Below are positions 51,027 through 61,229 of a stretch of 64,000 bases of DNA, piece after piece. The DNA comes from Clostridium aminobutyricum (GTDB taxonomy: Bacteria; Bacillota; Clostridia; Peptostreptococcales; Anaerovoracaceae). The notes beneath the pieces were generated by a model, which was given only the letters and a program-made list of their open reading frames with translations, was not told where the DNA came from and did not search any database. The position numbers were made by a program, and so were the translations under genes. Each line of letters opens with the position of its first letter. Within the stretch, counting starts at the first letter, position 1. The stretch covers positions 142,064 to 206,063 of the forward strand of contig NZ_JAFJZZ010000005.1 of the NCBI RefSeq assembly GCF_017255415.1. The letters are read 5' to 3'.

Positions 51027-54000
51027 TGCCAAAGAAGAACTACTTAAAAAAAGTGATGATCATCGGATCAGGACCGATAATCATCGGACAGGCCGCTGAA
51101 TTTGACTATGCGGGAACGCAGGCGTGTAAGGCCATTAAAGAAGAAGGAATTGAAACCATTTTGGTAAACAGCAATCCGGCGACTATTATGACGGACGAAG
51201 GAATTGCAGATGTGGTATATATGGAACCGCTGACGGAAGAGGCTCTTCAGCAAATCATTGAAAAGGAACGGCCGGACGGAATGCTTGCCGGATTTGGCGG
51301 GCAAACCGGATTAAATCTGGCGATGGAGCTGGATGAAAAGGGAATTTTAAAGAAGTATGGTGTAGAACTTTTAGGAATTAATAAAGAAAGCATAAAAAAG
51401 GCAGAAGACCGAGAAGCGTTTAAAGAATTAATGCTGGAGATTGGGGAACCGATTCCGAAAAGTATCATCGCGGTGTCCTTAGAAGAATGTAAAGCGTTTG
51501 TCAAAGAAGCAGGATATCCTGTTATCATCCGGCCGGCGTTTACACTGGGAGGCACCGGAGGCGGTATTGCCAACAGCGACGAAGAATTGGAGCTTCTTTG
51601 CCAGAGAGGTATTGAGAACAGTGCTATCGGGCAGATCCTTCTGGAAAAGTCTGTTGCAGGTTGGAAAGAAGTCGAATACGAAGTAATGAGGGATTCCAAG
51701 AACAACTGCATTATCATCTGCAGTATGGAGAATCTCGACCCGGTAGGCGTTCACACCGGGGACAGTATCGTAGTGGCTCCGACACAAACCCTCCGAGATG
51801 AAGAATACCAGATGCTTCGAGATGCTTCTTTAAAAATTATCAGAAGCTTAGAAATCGAAGGCGGATGTAATGTACAGTTTGCATTAAATCCCGATACGAG
51901 TGAATACATTGTTATCGAAGTAAATCCAAGAGTAAGCCGATCTTCAGCGCTTGCATCAAAAGCTGCGGGATATCCGATTGCGAAAATTGCAGCGAAGATT
52001 TCCTTGGGATATAACTTGGACGAACTCAAGAATTATGTAACCCAAAGCACCAGTGCTTGCTTTGAGCCTACTCTGGACTACTGTGTGGTGAAGTTCCCGA
52101 AATGGCCTTTTGATAAGTTCAGCAATGCGTCCAGAAAACTCGGCACTCAGATGAAAGCAACAGGGGAAGTAATGTCCATTTGCAGAACATTTGAAAGTGC
52201 ATTATTGAAGGCTGTGACCTCGTTGGAAGTAAAGTGCAACGGACTTCGTGTACCGTTCGTTACCAAGCTGAACGACGAAAAATTAATCTCCAAATTGGAG
52301 GCTTGTGATGATGAACGTATCTTCTGCGTAGCGGAAGCTATGAGAAGAGACTACAGCGTGGATTTCATTTTCGAACGTACGAAGATTGACCGCTGGTTCT
52401 TAAACAAGATTAAGAATATTATTGATATGGAAAAGACCCTTGCCAGCAGAGAGCTGGACGCAGACCTTCTTTACGAAGTGGAAGCAATGGGCTTTACCGA
52501 TGTTGAGATTTTAGAATTATCAGGTACACAGCGAGAAGTCCTTCAGGACATGCGTATCTACAATGATATTTTCCCTGTTTACAAAGTGGTAGATACGTGC
52601 GGAGGAGAATTTGATGCCGTAACACCCTATTACTATTCCTGCTATGATGATGAAGATGAAAGCCGAATTTCAAATAATGAAAAGATTTTAGTAGTAGGTT
52701 CCGGTCCGATCCGTATCGGTCAGGGCATCGAATTTGACTACTGCTGTGTTCAAGGCGTATGGGCCATTAAGGATTTAGGCTATGAAGCCATCTTGATGAA
52801 CAACAATCCGGAAACCGTAAGTACAGACTTTGACACCTCAGATAAATTATACTTTGAGTCGCTTCATGTAGATAATGTCATGAATGTAATCAAGAAGGAG
52901 CGACCGGTTGGTGTCGTATTACAGTTTGGCGGACAGACTTCTTTGAACCTGGCAGAAAAGCTGCATAAGAGAAGCATTAAGATTTTAGGAACCCCATTCA
53001 AGTCCATTGACCTTGCAGAAGATCGGGAAAAATTTATTAAACTGCTGAAGGAATTGGATATCCCTACACCGGAAGGCTGTGCTGTGACGGATGAAGAAAG
53101 TGCCTTTAAGGCGGTAGCAGAACTGGGCTATCCGGTTGTTGTTCGACCTTCTTATGTAATCGGCGGAAGAGCGATGCAGGTCGTTTACAGCGATGAGGAA
53201 CTTCAAAAATATCTGAAAGAAGCCGTTTCACTGACGACTGAACATCCTGTACTGATCGACAAATATATTCAAGGCAAAGAAGTGGAAGTGGATGCGATCG
53301 GTGATGGAGATGAAATTCTTATTCCTGGCATTATGGAGCATATTGAGCGGACCGGTGTACATTCAGGGGACAGTATGACGGTATATCCGCCTCATACTCT
53401 CGAGCAGTCTACAATTGACACTATTATTGAATATACAAAGCGGATTTCAAAAGCACTTCAAGTAGTGGGTATTGTAAATATCCAGTATGCGTTTGACGGA
53501 AAAGAAGTGTATGTCATTGAGGTAAATCCGAGAGCGTCCAGAACCGTACCTATTTTAAGTAAGGTGACAGGCGTGCCGATGATTAAATTGGCAATTTCCA
53601 CGATGCTTGGAAGCAAACTTGAAAACTTAGGATATGGAACAGGTCTCTATAAGCGAGTTGGAAAGTACGCTGTAAAAGTACCGGTATTCTCCGGTGCAAA
53701 ATTAACCGATGTGGATGTAGCGCTGGGCCCTGAAATGAAATCCACCGGTGAAGTGCTGGGTATCGACCATGACTTAGAGAAGGCGATCTATAAGGGCTTC
53801 TTAGCGGCCAATATTCGGATTCCTGTAAAAGGCGGCGTCTATTTCGCGTTAAGAGATACGGAAAGAACACCGGCGACGCTGGAAGTCGTGAAGAAATATC
53901 GTGATGCAGGTTTCCACATGTATTGTTCTGAATGGACGTATGAATACTTTGCTGAAAACGGCATTCAGGCGGAAGCACTAAAGTTTGAAGATGCGAAAAA

Positions 54001-54208
54001 AATGATTGGCGAAGAAATCAGTATTTTCATCAACGTACCGAGCATTGCAAACCGGCCTGAAAAGGAGGACTTTATGCTTCGTAGAAAGGCTATTGAAAGA
54101 GGACTTCCGGTTCTGACCTGTATGGATACGGCAGATGCCTTTATGATTGCCATCAAGCTGAAAATGGCACAAACACATTTAGACTACTGTGTATTAGGCA
54201 CGAACTAA
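51026..54208 (+). CDS. carB: Carbamoyl-phosphate synthase large subunit
   Basis: Makes carbamoyl phosphate from bicarbonate, ammonia and two ATP. The 1060-residue protein carries two homologous ATP-grasp halves: the first opens KVMIIGSGPIIIGQAAEFDYAG, the second (about residue 553) VVGSGPIRIGQGIEFDYC. VEVNPRVSRSS and VIEVNPRASRTV mark the two ATP-binding sites. The C-terminal MGS-like allosteric domain (about 925-1060) is present. It starts with GTG 51026, overlapping the carA stop, so the subunits are translationally coupled. Full length with no lesion. Confidence 0.98.
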   Translation: MPKKNYLKKVMIIGSGPIIIGQAAEFDYAGTQACKAIKEEGIETILVNSNPATIMTDEGIADVVYMEPLTEEALQQIIEKERPDGMLAGFGGQTGLNLAMELDEKGILKKYGVELLGINKESIKKAEDREAFKELMLEIGEPIPKSIIAVSLEECKAFVKEAGYPVIIRPAFTLGGTGGGIANSDEELELLCQRGIENSAIGQILLEKSVAGWKEVEYEVMRDSKNNCIIICSMENLDPVGVHTGDSIVVAPTQTLRDEEYQMLRDASLKIIRSLEIEGGCNVQFALNPDTSEYIVIEVNPRVSRSSALASKAAGYPIAKIAAKISLGYNLDELKNYVTQSTSACFEPTLDYCVVKFPKWPFDKFSNASRKLGTQMKATGEVMSICRTFESALLKAVTSLEVKCNGLRVPFVTKLNDEKLISKLEACDDERIFCVAEAMRRDYSVDFIFERTKIDRWFLNKIKNIIDMEKTLASRELDADLLYEVEAMGFTDVEILELSGTQREVLQDMRIYNDIFPVYKVVDTCGGEFDAVTPYYYSCYDDEDESRISNNEKILVVGSGPIRIGQGIEFDYCCVQGVWAIKDLGYEAILMNNNPETVSTDFDTSDKLYFESLHVDNVMNVIKKERPVGVVLQFGGQTSLNLAEKLHKRSIKILGTPFKSIDLAEDREKFIKLLKELDIPTPEGCAVTDEESAFKAVAELGYPVVVRPSYVIGGRAMQVVYSDEELQKYLKEAVSLTTEHPVLIDKYIQGKEVEVDAIGDGDEILIPGIMEHIERTGVHSGDSMTVYPPHTLEQSTIDTIIEYTKRISKALQVVGIVNIQYAFDGKEVYVIEVNPRASRTVPILSKVTGVPMIKLAISTMLGSKLENLGYGTGLYKRVGKYAVKVPVFSGAKLTDVDVALGPEMKSTGEVLGIDHDLEKAIYKGFLAANIRIPVKGGVYFALRDTERTPATLEVVKKYRDAGFHMYCSEWTYEYFAENGIQAEALKFEDAKKMIGEEISIFINVPSIANRPEKEDFMLRRKAIERGLPVLTCMDTADAFMIAIKLKMAQTHLDYCVLGTN

Positions 54209-54220
54209 ATAGAAATAATA

Positions 54221-54253
54221 AAAAGTCTGATTCGCATGCTGAATCAGACTTTT
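54221..54253. terminator. Bidirectional terminator after carB
   Basis: AAAAGTCTGATTC (54221-54233) and GAATCAGACTTTT (54241-54253) with a 7-nt loop. Confidence 0.92.
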
Positions 54254-54282
54254 GTTTTATTCGACAATATACTTTTAGAAGG

Positions 54283-55497
54283 TTATTGTTTCTGTTCCGC
54301 TTGGTCGGCCAGCTTCATTTCATGGGAATGGACCCATTTTAAGATAAAAGTCTGAAGAATTCCGGCTATCGGCACAGCTAAAATCATGCCGAGTATGCCG
54401 CCGTAATATCCTGCCACCGATACGGCCAGCAGAACAAATAAAGGGTGAAGTCCTGTTGAAGAACCTACTACACGGGGATAGATCAAATTAGCATCAATTT
54501 GTTGAATAAACAGTAACGTAATGACCGAAATAACACCTGTTGCAAGGCTCTCTGTAAACGTTCCTACAATAAAAGCCGGAATCATTCCTAAAACCGGTCC
54601 GAAGTAAGGAATCACATTTGCTATACCGGCAAAACAACCGATAAAAACTGCAAAATCAAGTCCAACAATGGATAGGCCGATAGACGATAAGATGGCTATA
54701 AAAAGGGAATCCAACAATGCCCCTCGGATGAATGCGGATAAAATGGTGTTGATATCATAGAGGGTTTCAGTTAAAATCGCATTTGCTTTCTGCGGCAATA
54801 GTAAATGCATCGTCTTTCTCCAAAGCCGCAGGAAAAAATCTCTATCCATCAAAATATAGATACTGATAATCGTTCCGATTGCAAAACTGATAATATTTCC
54901 ACTGAAAGTGGTAATCTTTTGAATAGCGGTAGTCGCACTGAAATGGTTTGACAGCCAAATCATGACACTATTCACAAGATCCTGCACCTGCTGTGTCAGA
55001 CTGGCATTGGAAAACATGGCCGACCACTGCCTGATATTCTCTTCGTACGTTGATATATAGTTGATGATTCCGTCAACCATAGTATTAATACCTGAAAAAA
55101 TAAACTGACCTAAAATGAGAACGGAGAATCCGTAAATAATAGCGGCAATGGCCATTAGTATAATTAAATAAGTAAATAATACACTTATTAACCGTTTCCT
55201 TTTTTCAAACTTTTCTGCTTTAAGCGGATCACTTGGCTGCTTGAAAAAAATCTTACTGACCGCTTTTTTATTAATGATTTCAACAAGAGGACCTAACAAA
55301 TAGGCCAAGATTAACCCGATAAAAAGAGGCGTTAATGCGCTCAAAATACTGGATAACCCTTCAAGCCCTGTCAATGCAATGCGATCTAGATTTTTTATTA
55401 TAAAATACAGTGCATACAGCAAGGTCGCTGTAAAGGCGATAAAGAGGCTATATTTTATCCAAGCTTTATCCGGATAATATTCTTTCAGTTTGGACAT
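54283..55497 (-). CDS. AI-2E family transporter (PF01594-type permease)
   Basis: A 404-residue membrane protein with about eight helices. It shows the family's hydrophobic architecture: two N-terminal helices (about 17-37 and 43-70), a polar stretch with KQPSDPLKAEKFEKRK, then a helix around 100-128, and the C-terminal group with GCFAGIANVIPYFGPVLGMIPA, QQIDANLIYPRVVGSSTGLHPL and GILGMILAVPIAG. Members export AI-2 or act as Na+/H+ antiporters; most have no known substrate. It starts with ATG 55497 behind a poor site. Monocistronic. Confidence 0.9.
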   Translation of the reverse strand: MSKLKEYYPDKAWIKYSLFIAFTATLLYALYFIIKNLDRIALTGLEGLSSILSALTPLFIGLILAYLLGPLVEIINKKAVSKIFFKQPSDPLKAEKFEKRKRLISVLFTYLIILMAIAAIIYGFSVLILGQFIFSGINTMVDGIINYISTYEENIRQWSAMFSNASLTQQVQDLVNSVMIWLSNHFSATTAIQKITTFSGNIISFAIGTIISIYILMDRDFFLRLWRKTMHLLLPQKANAILTETLYDINTILSAFIRGALLDSLFIAILSSIGLSIVGLDFAVFIGCFAGIANVIPYFGPVLGMIPAFIVGTFTESLATGVISVITLLFIQQIDANLIYPRVVGSSTGLHPLFVLLAVSVAGYYGGILGMILAVPIAGILQTFILKWVHSHEMKLADQAEQKQ

Positions 55498-55694
55498 ACT
55501 TGCACCTTACTTTCTTAAATAGTATTATATATTGTAATGTGTTTTATCATATAAAAGGAAGTATTCACTTCTTTCATGTAAAATATGAAACGTAATTTTA
55601 TTATAACATAACAAAGGTATTATTAAACAAATATTAAACAAGTTATTCCAATATTTGGTTGAGCGAAAATATTACAAAGGAGAAATAATCATAT

Positions 55695-58012
55695 ATGAAA
55701 AAAATTCCCGAATTACTTGCACCGGCGGGCGGTTTGGAACAGTTAAAGGCAGCTGTGGAAAATGGTGCGGACGCTGTTTACTTTGGAGGGAAATTGTTTA
55801 ATGCTAGAATCAATGCAGACAATTTCGATGAAGAAGCAATGAAAGAAGCGATAGATTATGCGCATATACGTAATGTCCGTGTTTATGTAACCATGAACAT
55901 CCTACTGAAAGAAAAGGAATTAGAGCCGGCTATTGAGTATGCGAAGCATTTATATGAAATGGGTGTGGATGCGCTCATTCTTCAGGATATCGGCTTTGCT
56001 CGAATGATGAAAAGAAGATTGCCCTGTATGAAGATCCATTTATCCACTCAGGGAACCGTATATAATGCTTCCGGCGTGAAAGCTGCTAAAAAAATGGGAT
56101 TTGAAAGAGTCGTCCTAGCGAGAGAACTCAGCTTGGAGGAGATAAAAACGATTACCCAAGAGAACTTACTTGAAATAGAAGTATTCGTACACGGTGCTTT
56201 ATGTATCTGTTACTCTGGACAATGTCAAATGAGTCGAATTTTGGGGGGACGAAGCGGGAATAGAGGCTTATGTGCCCAGCCTTGCCGCCTTCCCTTTTTA
56301 GCCGAAGGAGAAAGTAAAGAGGAGCATTTACTCAGTCCGAAAGACATTTGCACAATTGATTTTTTAGGAGAACTAGTTGAATCCGGCGTAGCTTCGTTAA
56401 AAATTGAAGGACGAATGAAATCTCCGGAGTATGTTGCGACGGTAACCGGAATTTATCGAAAGTATCTGAATGAATACCTGCAAAAGGGAAGTTATAAAGT
56501 CTCGTCGGAGGACAGGCAAAAATTAAATCAAATCTTTAATAGAGGCGGTTTCACTGACGGATACCTAAAGGGGAATCCAGAAGAGGAGCTGATGTCTACC
56601 GTATTGCCCAAACATCAAGGAACCTATTTGGGAAAAGTAGTGGCCTCTGCTGAAAGAGATCTGATCGATATTGAATTGGAAGGAGAACTCAACATCGGAG
56701 ATGGCATTGAGATTCGAAACAAGAACCTTCCGGGGAATGTCGTAACCTTTTTAAAGCCAATAAAAGGACAGATCGTGAGAATAGGGGACATTAAAGGGAA
56801 AGTATGGGCTGGGGATAAGGTTTATAAAATAACCGATAAAGCGTTAATGAAATCAGCAAGGGAAAGCTACAAGGACTCCCATAGACAGTGTTTGAAAAAA
56901 GCAGCAGTGAAGGCATCGTTTACTGTTCAGCTTGGCGAATATCCAACTTTAACAATTACAGACGGATGTTCGGGGAACGTTGGAATAGCTTTTATTCAAA
57001 TCACTGTAACAGGATCTGAGCGAGCAGAAAAAGCTATAAATCGTCCATTAACGATAGAAAATATATCAAAACAGTTATGTAAAACCGGAGACATTCCGTT
57101 TGATATCATACATGCAAACATTGATGTGGAGGAGGGCGTTTCGCTTCCCGTATCCGTCATAAATCAGATGCGCAGACAGGCTTTTGAACAGCTGATCGCT
57201 GAAAAAACGAAACCAAGAGTGTTATCCCAAGAAGAACTTGAGCGATTTAATGGATTGTCATTAAAAAAGGAAAATCAAAATAATCAGTTTTTGGAACTGG
57301 ATACTGCTGATCCAATAAAGAGCCTAACCTTGTATTTCCATACCACTCAACGGATAAAGGAAAACGTTATCAGAAACACTATAAATAGAGTAAGATCCGT
57401 AGGTATGGAATGGGATAAATTGTATATTTACGTTCCACTATATGATTTTATGGAAACGTTCAAAGACTCAAACGAGCCATTTCCATGGTTGACAAAAGCT
57501 TTTCAGGGGCTGTTATCGTTCCTTATCTTCTGGCTATAACAAAAGGAGCCTGTGACAAGTATATTCAAGACAATTTTGAGCTTATTGTTAAGGGGTGTCA
57601 TGAATGCGGAGTTGCGGTCGGAAACTTAGGATGGATAGAAGAGTTTTTAGCTCGCGATATAAAAGTATACGGAGATTATGGTTTGAATCTCTACAATAGT
57701 GAAGCGATCGCTTGGGCGAGAGAAACCGGATTAACCGATTATGTTTGGTCTCATGAAGTATTTAAAGGAAGTGACTACGGGGAGGAAGAGGTACAAGAAT
57801 GTATCTTTGCGGGAACCGTACCGTTCATGATCAGTGAGCACAGTTTTACGAAAAGGTCTTTTACAGATCGTAAAAACAGAAAGTTTAAAATCATACAAGA
57901 CACTTTTAAAACAAAAAATATTCTTGTTGACGATAGGGATGAGCTGAATTTGTTGATTTCTGACCGCTCTATTCTAAAGAACGCTAAAAGAATAAGAATT
58001 TATTTAAATTAA
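55695..58012 (+). pseudogene. U32-family peptidase with a single-base frameshift
   Basis: Two adjoining open frames make one U32 peptidase of ~770 residues. The first (55695-57539) opens KIPELLAPAGGLEQLKAAV and has the U32 signature with HGALCICYSGQC and RSGNRGLCAQPCR. It ends out of frame (GLLSFLIFWL). The second frame, one base back, continues the family with FSGAVIVPYLLAITKG and runs to 58012. The shift lies near 57496-57512, where AAAA, TTTT and GGGG runs occur close together. A base is missing relative to an intact gene; it could be a real mutation, a sequencing error, or translational slippage. Relatives act in tRNA or 23S rRNA hydroxylation or as collagenase-like proteases. Confidence 0.8.
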
Positions 58013-58036
58013 TTGTTAAAAAATACTCAAAAGGGG

Positions 58037-58064
58037 TTGAAGGAAATTTTTTTGGGTATATAAT
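58037..58064 (+). promoter_or_regulatory. Promoter of pflB
   Basis: TTGAAG (58037-58042), 16-bp spacer, TATAAT (58059-58064). An inverted repeat GATACAG/CTGTATC (58073-58079/58089-58095) lies just downstream and could be an operator. Confidence 0.6.
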
Positions 58065-58164
58065 GTATACAAGATACAGAATACAATCCTGTATCATATG
58101 ATATTAATAATTCATTTGCTGAAATGAAGTTATTTATTTAAGGGAAAATAAGGAGGAAAAGAAA

Positions 58165-60396
58165 ATGAGTAAAGCATGGGAAGGATTTAAAAACGGTGAA
58201 TGGAATACCAATATTAATGTGGATAATTTTATCGATATTAATTACACGCCGTATGAAGGAGATGAAAACTTTCTCGCTGGGCCAACAGCAAGAACCGAAG
58301 TGGTATCTGAAAAGGTTCAAAACTTATTAAACAGTGAAAATGATAACAATGGAGTATTAAAAGTCGATGCGAGCCGTATTATGCGTATTACAGCATTTCC
58401 TCCCGGGTATATCGATAAAGATAGGGATATCATTGTAGGGCTTCAAACGGATGAGCCTTTAAAAAGAGGCGTGTGCCCTTTCGGGGGAATAAGAATGGCT
58501 CGTCAGTCTGCGGAAGCATATGGAACAAAATTAGCAGACAGCATTGAAGAAACTTTTAAATATGTAACTTCTCATAATGACGGAGTTTTTAGCGTTTATT
58601 CGGATGAAATGATGTTAGTGAGAAAAGTTGGACTTATAACCGGGCTACCGGATTCTTATGGAAGAGGAAGAATTATAGGGGACTACAGAAGAGCTGCCTT
58701 ATATGGAATCGATTCTCTTATTGAAAATAAGAAAAATGACAAGAAACAACTATGCGCTTTATCAATGACAGAAGACAATATACGATTAATTGAAGAAGTT
58801 CAAAAGCAGATATCTGCCTTAGAAGATTTAAAGGTAATGGCTGCTTCCTATGGATTTGATATTTCTAAACCGGCGCAAAATACGAAAGAAGCAATACAAT
58901 GGCTGTACTTTGCTTATCTTGGTGCAATAAAAGAAGAAAACGGTGCGGCGATGTCTATAGGAAGAACGTCCACCTTTATAGATATTTACGCAGAAAGAGA
59001 CTTGGCGAACGGTATCTTTACGGAAGAGCAGATTCAAGAATTCGTTGATGATTTTATTTTGAAAATCAGAGTTGCGAGACATTTAAGAACACCGGAATAT
59101 AATGAACTCTTTGCCGGTGATCCGATGTGGATTACAGAAGGATTAGGAGGCATGGGAGCCGACGGCCGAACAAAGGTAACCAAGACATCCTTTAGATATT
59201 TGAATACACTTTATAATTTAGGACCTTCACCAGAACCAAATCTTACAATTTTATGGTCCAAGGATCTGCCGGAAGGATTCAAACGGTTTTGTGCCCAAGT
59301 ATCCATTGATACGGATTCCATTCAGTATGAAAATGATGATGTAATGAGACATTCTTACGGCGATGATTATTCCATTGCATGCTGTGTTTCTGCTATTGAA
59401 ATGGGAAAACAGATGCAGTTCTTTGGTGCACGTTATAATCTTGCTAAAATTCTATGCCTAGCCTTGAATGGCGGTATTGATGAGAGAACTGGATTGAAAG
59501 TAGGACCTCAGATGGACCCTATCAAAGGAGACGGACCTATTGAATATGAAGAAGCCATGAGAAGATTTAATATTTACAAAGAATGGCTTTGCGAATTATA
59601 TGTGAACATCATGAACGTGATTCATTATATGCATGATAAGTACGATTACGAAAGAAGTCAAATGGCATTTCTTAATACAAAGCTAAAGCGATTAATGGCT
59701 TTTGGCGTAGCAGGACTTTCCGTAGCTGCTGATTCGTTCAGCGCTATCAAATATGCGAAGGTATATCCAATCAGAAATGAACAAGGAATTATTGTCGATT
59801 ATAGAACGGAAGGCGAATTCCCGAAGTATGGAAATGATGACGATCGAGTAGACAATATTGCAGTTGAACTAACAAAGGGAACAATTGAATCCTTAAGAAA
59901 ACATCCAACTTATCGAAATGCAGTTCACACACTTTCTGTCTTAACCATTACGTCAAATGTCGTATATGGGAAAAAGACCGGTAATACACCGGATGGAAGA
60001 AGAGCTGGTGAGCCTTTTGCGCCCGGAGCAAATCCAATGCATTGCAGAGATTCTTTAGGTGCTGTTGCATCGCTGAATTCGGTAGCAAAGGTAAAATGGG
60101 AAGATTGCCAAGACGGTGTATCCTATACGTTCAGCATTACTCCGGATACCCTCGGAAAAGACAAAGAGACACAAAAAGATACCTTGGTGGGCTTAATGGG
60201 CGGATATTTCGATCAGGGGGCACATCACTTAAATGTAAATGTATTAAATAGAGAATTATTGCTTGATGCTTGTGAGCATCCTGAAAAATATCCGAATTTG
60301 ACTATTCGAGTTTCCGGATATGCCGTAAAATTTAATTCTTTGTCAAAAGAACATCAGAAAGAAGTGATTGCGAGAACCTTCCATCAGGCGATATAA
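58165..60396 (+). CDS. pflB: Formate C-acetyltransferase (pyruvate formate-lyase)
   Basis: Glycyl radical enzyme that splits pyruvate with CoA into acetyl-CoA and formate under anaerobic conditions. The 743-residue protein has the usual length. The catalytic cysteine pair is Cys406-Cys407 in [20 protein letters not shown], and the radical site is Gly718 in RVSGYAVKF. The two-Cys motif separates it from glycerol or diol dehydratases. ATG follows AAGGAGG. It is 55 nt upstream of its activase gene, so the pair is probably co-transcribed. Confidence 0.97.
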   Translation: MSKAWEGFKNGEWNTNINVDNFIDINYTPYEGDENFLAGPTARTEVVSEKVQNLLNSENDNNGVLKVDASRIMRITAFPPGYIDKDRDIIVGLQTDEPLKRGVCPFGGIRMARQSAEAYGTKLADSIEETFKYVTSHNDGVFSVYSDEMMLVRKVGLITGLPDSYGRGRIIGDYRRAALYGIDSLIENKKNDKKQLCALSMTEDNIRLIEEVQKQISALEDLKVMAASYGFDISKPAQNTKEAIQWLYFAYLGAIKEENGAAMSIGRTSTFIDIYAERDLANGIFTEEQIQEFVDDFILKIRVARHLRTPEYNELFAGDPMWITEGLGGMGADGRTKVTKTSFRYLNTLYNLGPSPEPNLTILWSKDLPEGFKRFCAQVSIDTDSIQYENDDVMRHSYGDDYSIACCVSAIEMGKQMQFFGARYNLAKILCLALNGGIDERTGLKVGPQMDPIKGDGPIEYEEAMRRFNIYKEWLCELYVNIMNVIHYMHDKYDYERSQMAFLNTKLKRLMAFGVAGLSVAADSFSAIKYAKVYPIRNEQGIIVDYRTEGEFPKYGNDDDRVDNIAVELTKGTIESLRKHPTYRNAVHTLSVLTITSNVVYGKKTGNTPDGRRAGEPFAPGANPMHCRDSLGAVASLNSVAKVKWEDCQDGVSYTFSITPDTLGKDKETQKDTLVGLMGGYFDQGAHHLNVNVLNRELLLDACEHPEKYPNLTIRVSGYAVKFNSLSKEHQKEVIARTFHQAI

Positions 60397-60451
60397 TTTA
60401 AAAATATATAAGTATTGCATGAAGATATTTAGATTTTAATAGGAGCTAGTA

Positions 60452-61159
60452 ATGATTAAAGGCAGACTTCATTCATTTGAAACCTTTGGTGCTGTAGATG
60501 GACCCGGAATAAGAACGGTAGTCTTTCTTCAGGGATGCCCTGCAAGGTGCATATATTGTCATAATCCAGATTCATGGAATCCAAATGGCGGAAGAGAAGT
60601 AGATACAGAAGAGATTGTAAAAGTCGCTAAAAGAGCAATACCGTATTACGGGGAAGAGGGAGGTGTTACCTTTTCCGGTGGAGAGCCTCTGGTGCAGGGA
60701 GAATTTTTAATCCAAACCATGCGAGCCTTAAAAGCAGAGGGAATTAATTCTATTATTGACACCAGCGCAACGTATATTGATGAATATACAGAAACCGCGA
60801 TTAGTGAATGCCAGATGATTTTACTCGACATCAAGCATTCTGATCCTAATAAATTTAAAGACATCGCAGGAAAGAGCCAAGACCCGTTATTAGAGATCAT
60901 CGACCTTATTAATAAACACAGGAAACCTGTCTGGGTAAGGCAAGTGATTGTACCGGGAATAAATGATACGGAAGAAAATATAAAGGAGCTCAATGAGTTT
61001 ATTAAAAAAATAAAACGGATCGATAAAGTAGAACTTTTACCGTATCATACAATGGCATCAGATAAATATGAAAAATTAGGATTATCTTACAGATTGAAAG
61101 ATGTTGGACCTATGGATAAAGAAAAAGTAAAGCACTTAAGTTCCTTTATAAATTATTAA
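60452..61159 (+). CDS. pflA: Pyruvate formate-lyase activating enzyme
   Basis: Radical SAM enzyme that installs the glycyl radical on PflB. The 235-residue protein has the canonical CX3CX2C cluster at Cys29, Cys33 and Cys36 (CPARCIYC), followed by HNPDSWNP. FSGGEPLVQ is the SAM-binding GGE motif. Length and lack of an extra ferredoxin insert are typical of PflA and not of the dehydratase activases. ATG follows AGGAG. It lies directly behind its target gene pflB. Confidence 0.96.
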   Translation: MIKGRLHSFETFGAVDGPGIRTVVFLQGCPARCIYCHNPDSWNPNGGREVDTEEIVKVAKRAIPYYGEEGGVTFSGGEPLVQGEFLIQTMRALKAEGINSIIDTSATYIDEYTETAISECQMILLDIKHSDPNKFKDIAGKSQDPLLEIIDLINKHRKPVWVRQVIVPGINDTEENIKELNEFIKKIKRIDKVELLPYHTMASDKYEKLGLSYRLKDVGPMDKEKVKHLSSFINY

Positions 61160-61182
61160 AAACTAAAAAATTAAATCATTGA

Positions 61183-61212
61183 AAAAGGCAATCCGATTGG
61201 ATTGCCTTTTGT
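61183..61212. terminator. Bidirectional terminator after pflA
   Basis: AAAAGGCAATCC (61183-61194), loop GATT, GGATTGCCTTTT (61199-61210). Confidence 0.92.
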
Positions 61213-61229
61213 TATTCATGATGTAAAGT

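Noticed and set aside
57485..57515. Programmed -1 frameshift in the U32 gene
   Set aside because: No X-XXY-YYZ heptamer in the right frame and no clear downstream pseudoknot; a mutation or sequencing error is simpler.
57485..58012. Separate small gene after the U32 peptidase
   Set aside because: Its sequence continues the U32 family in another frame and its ATG has no ribosome binding site, so it is the broken end of one gene.
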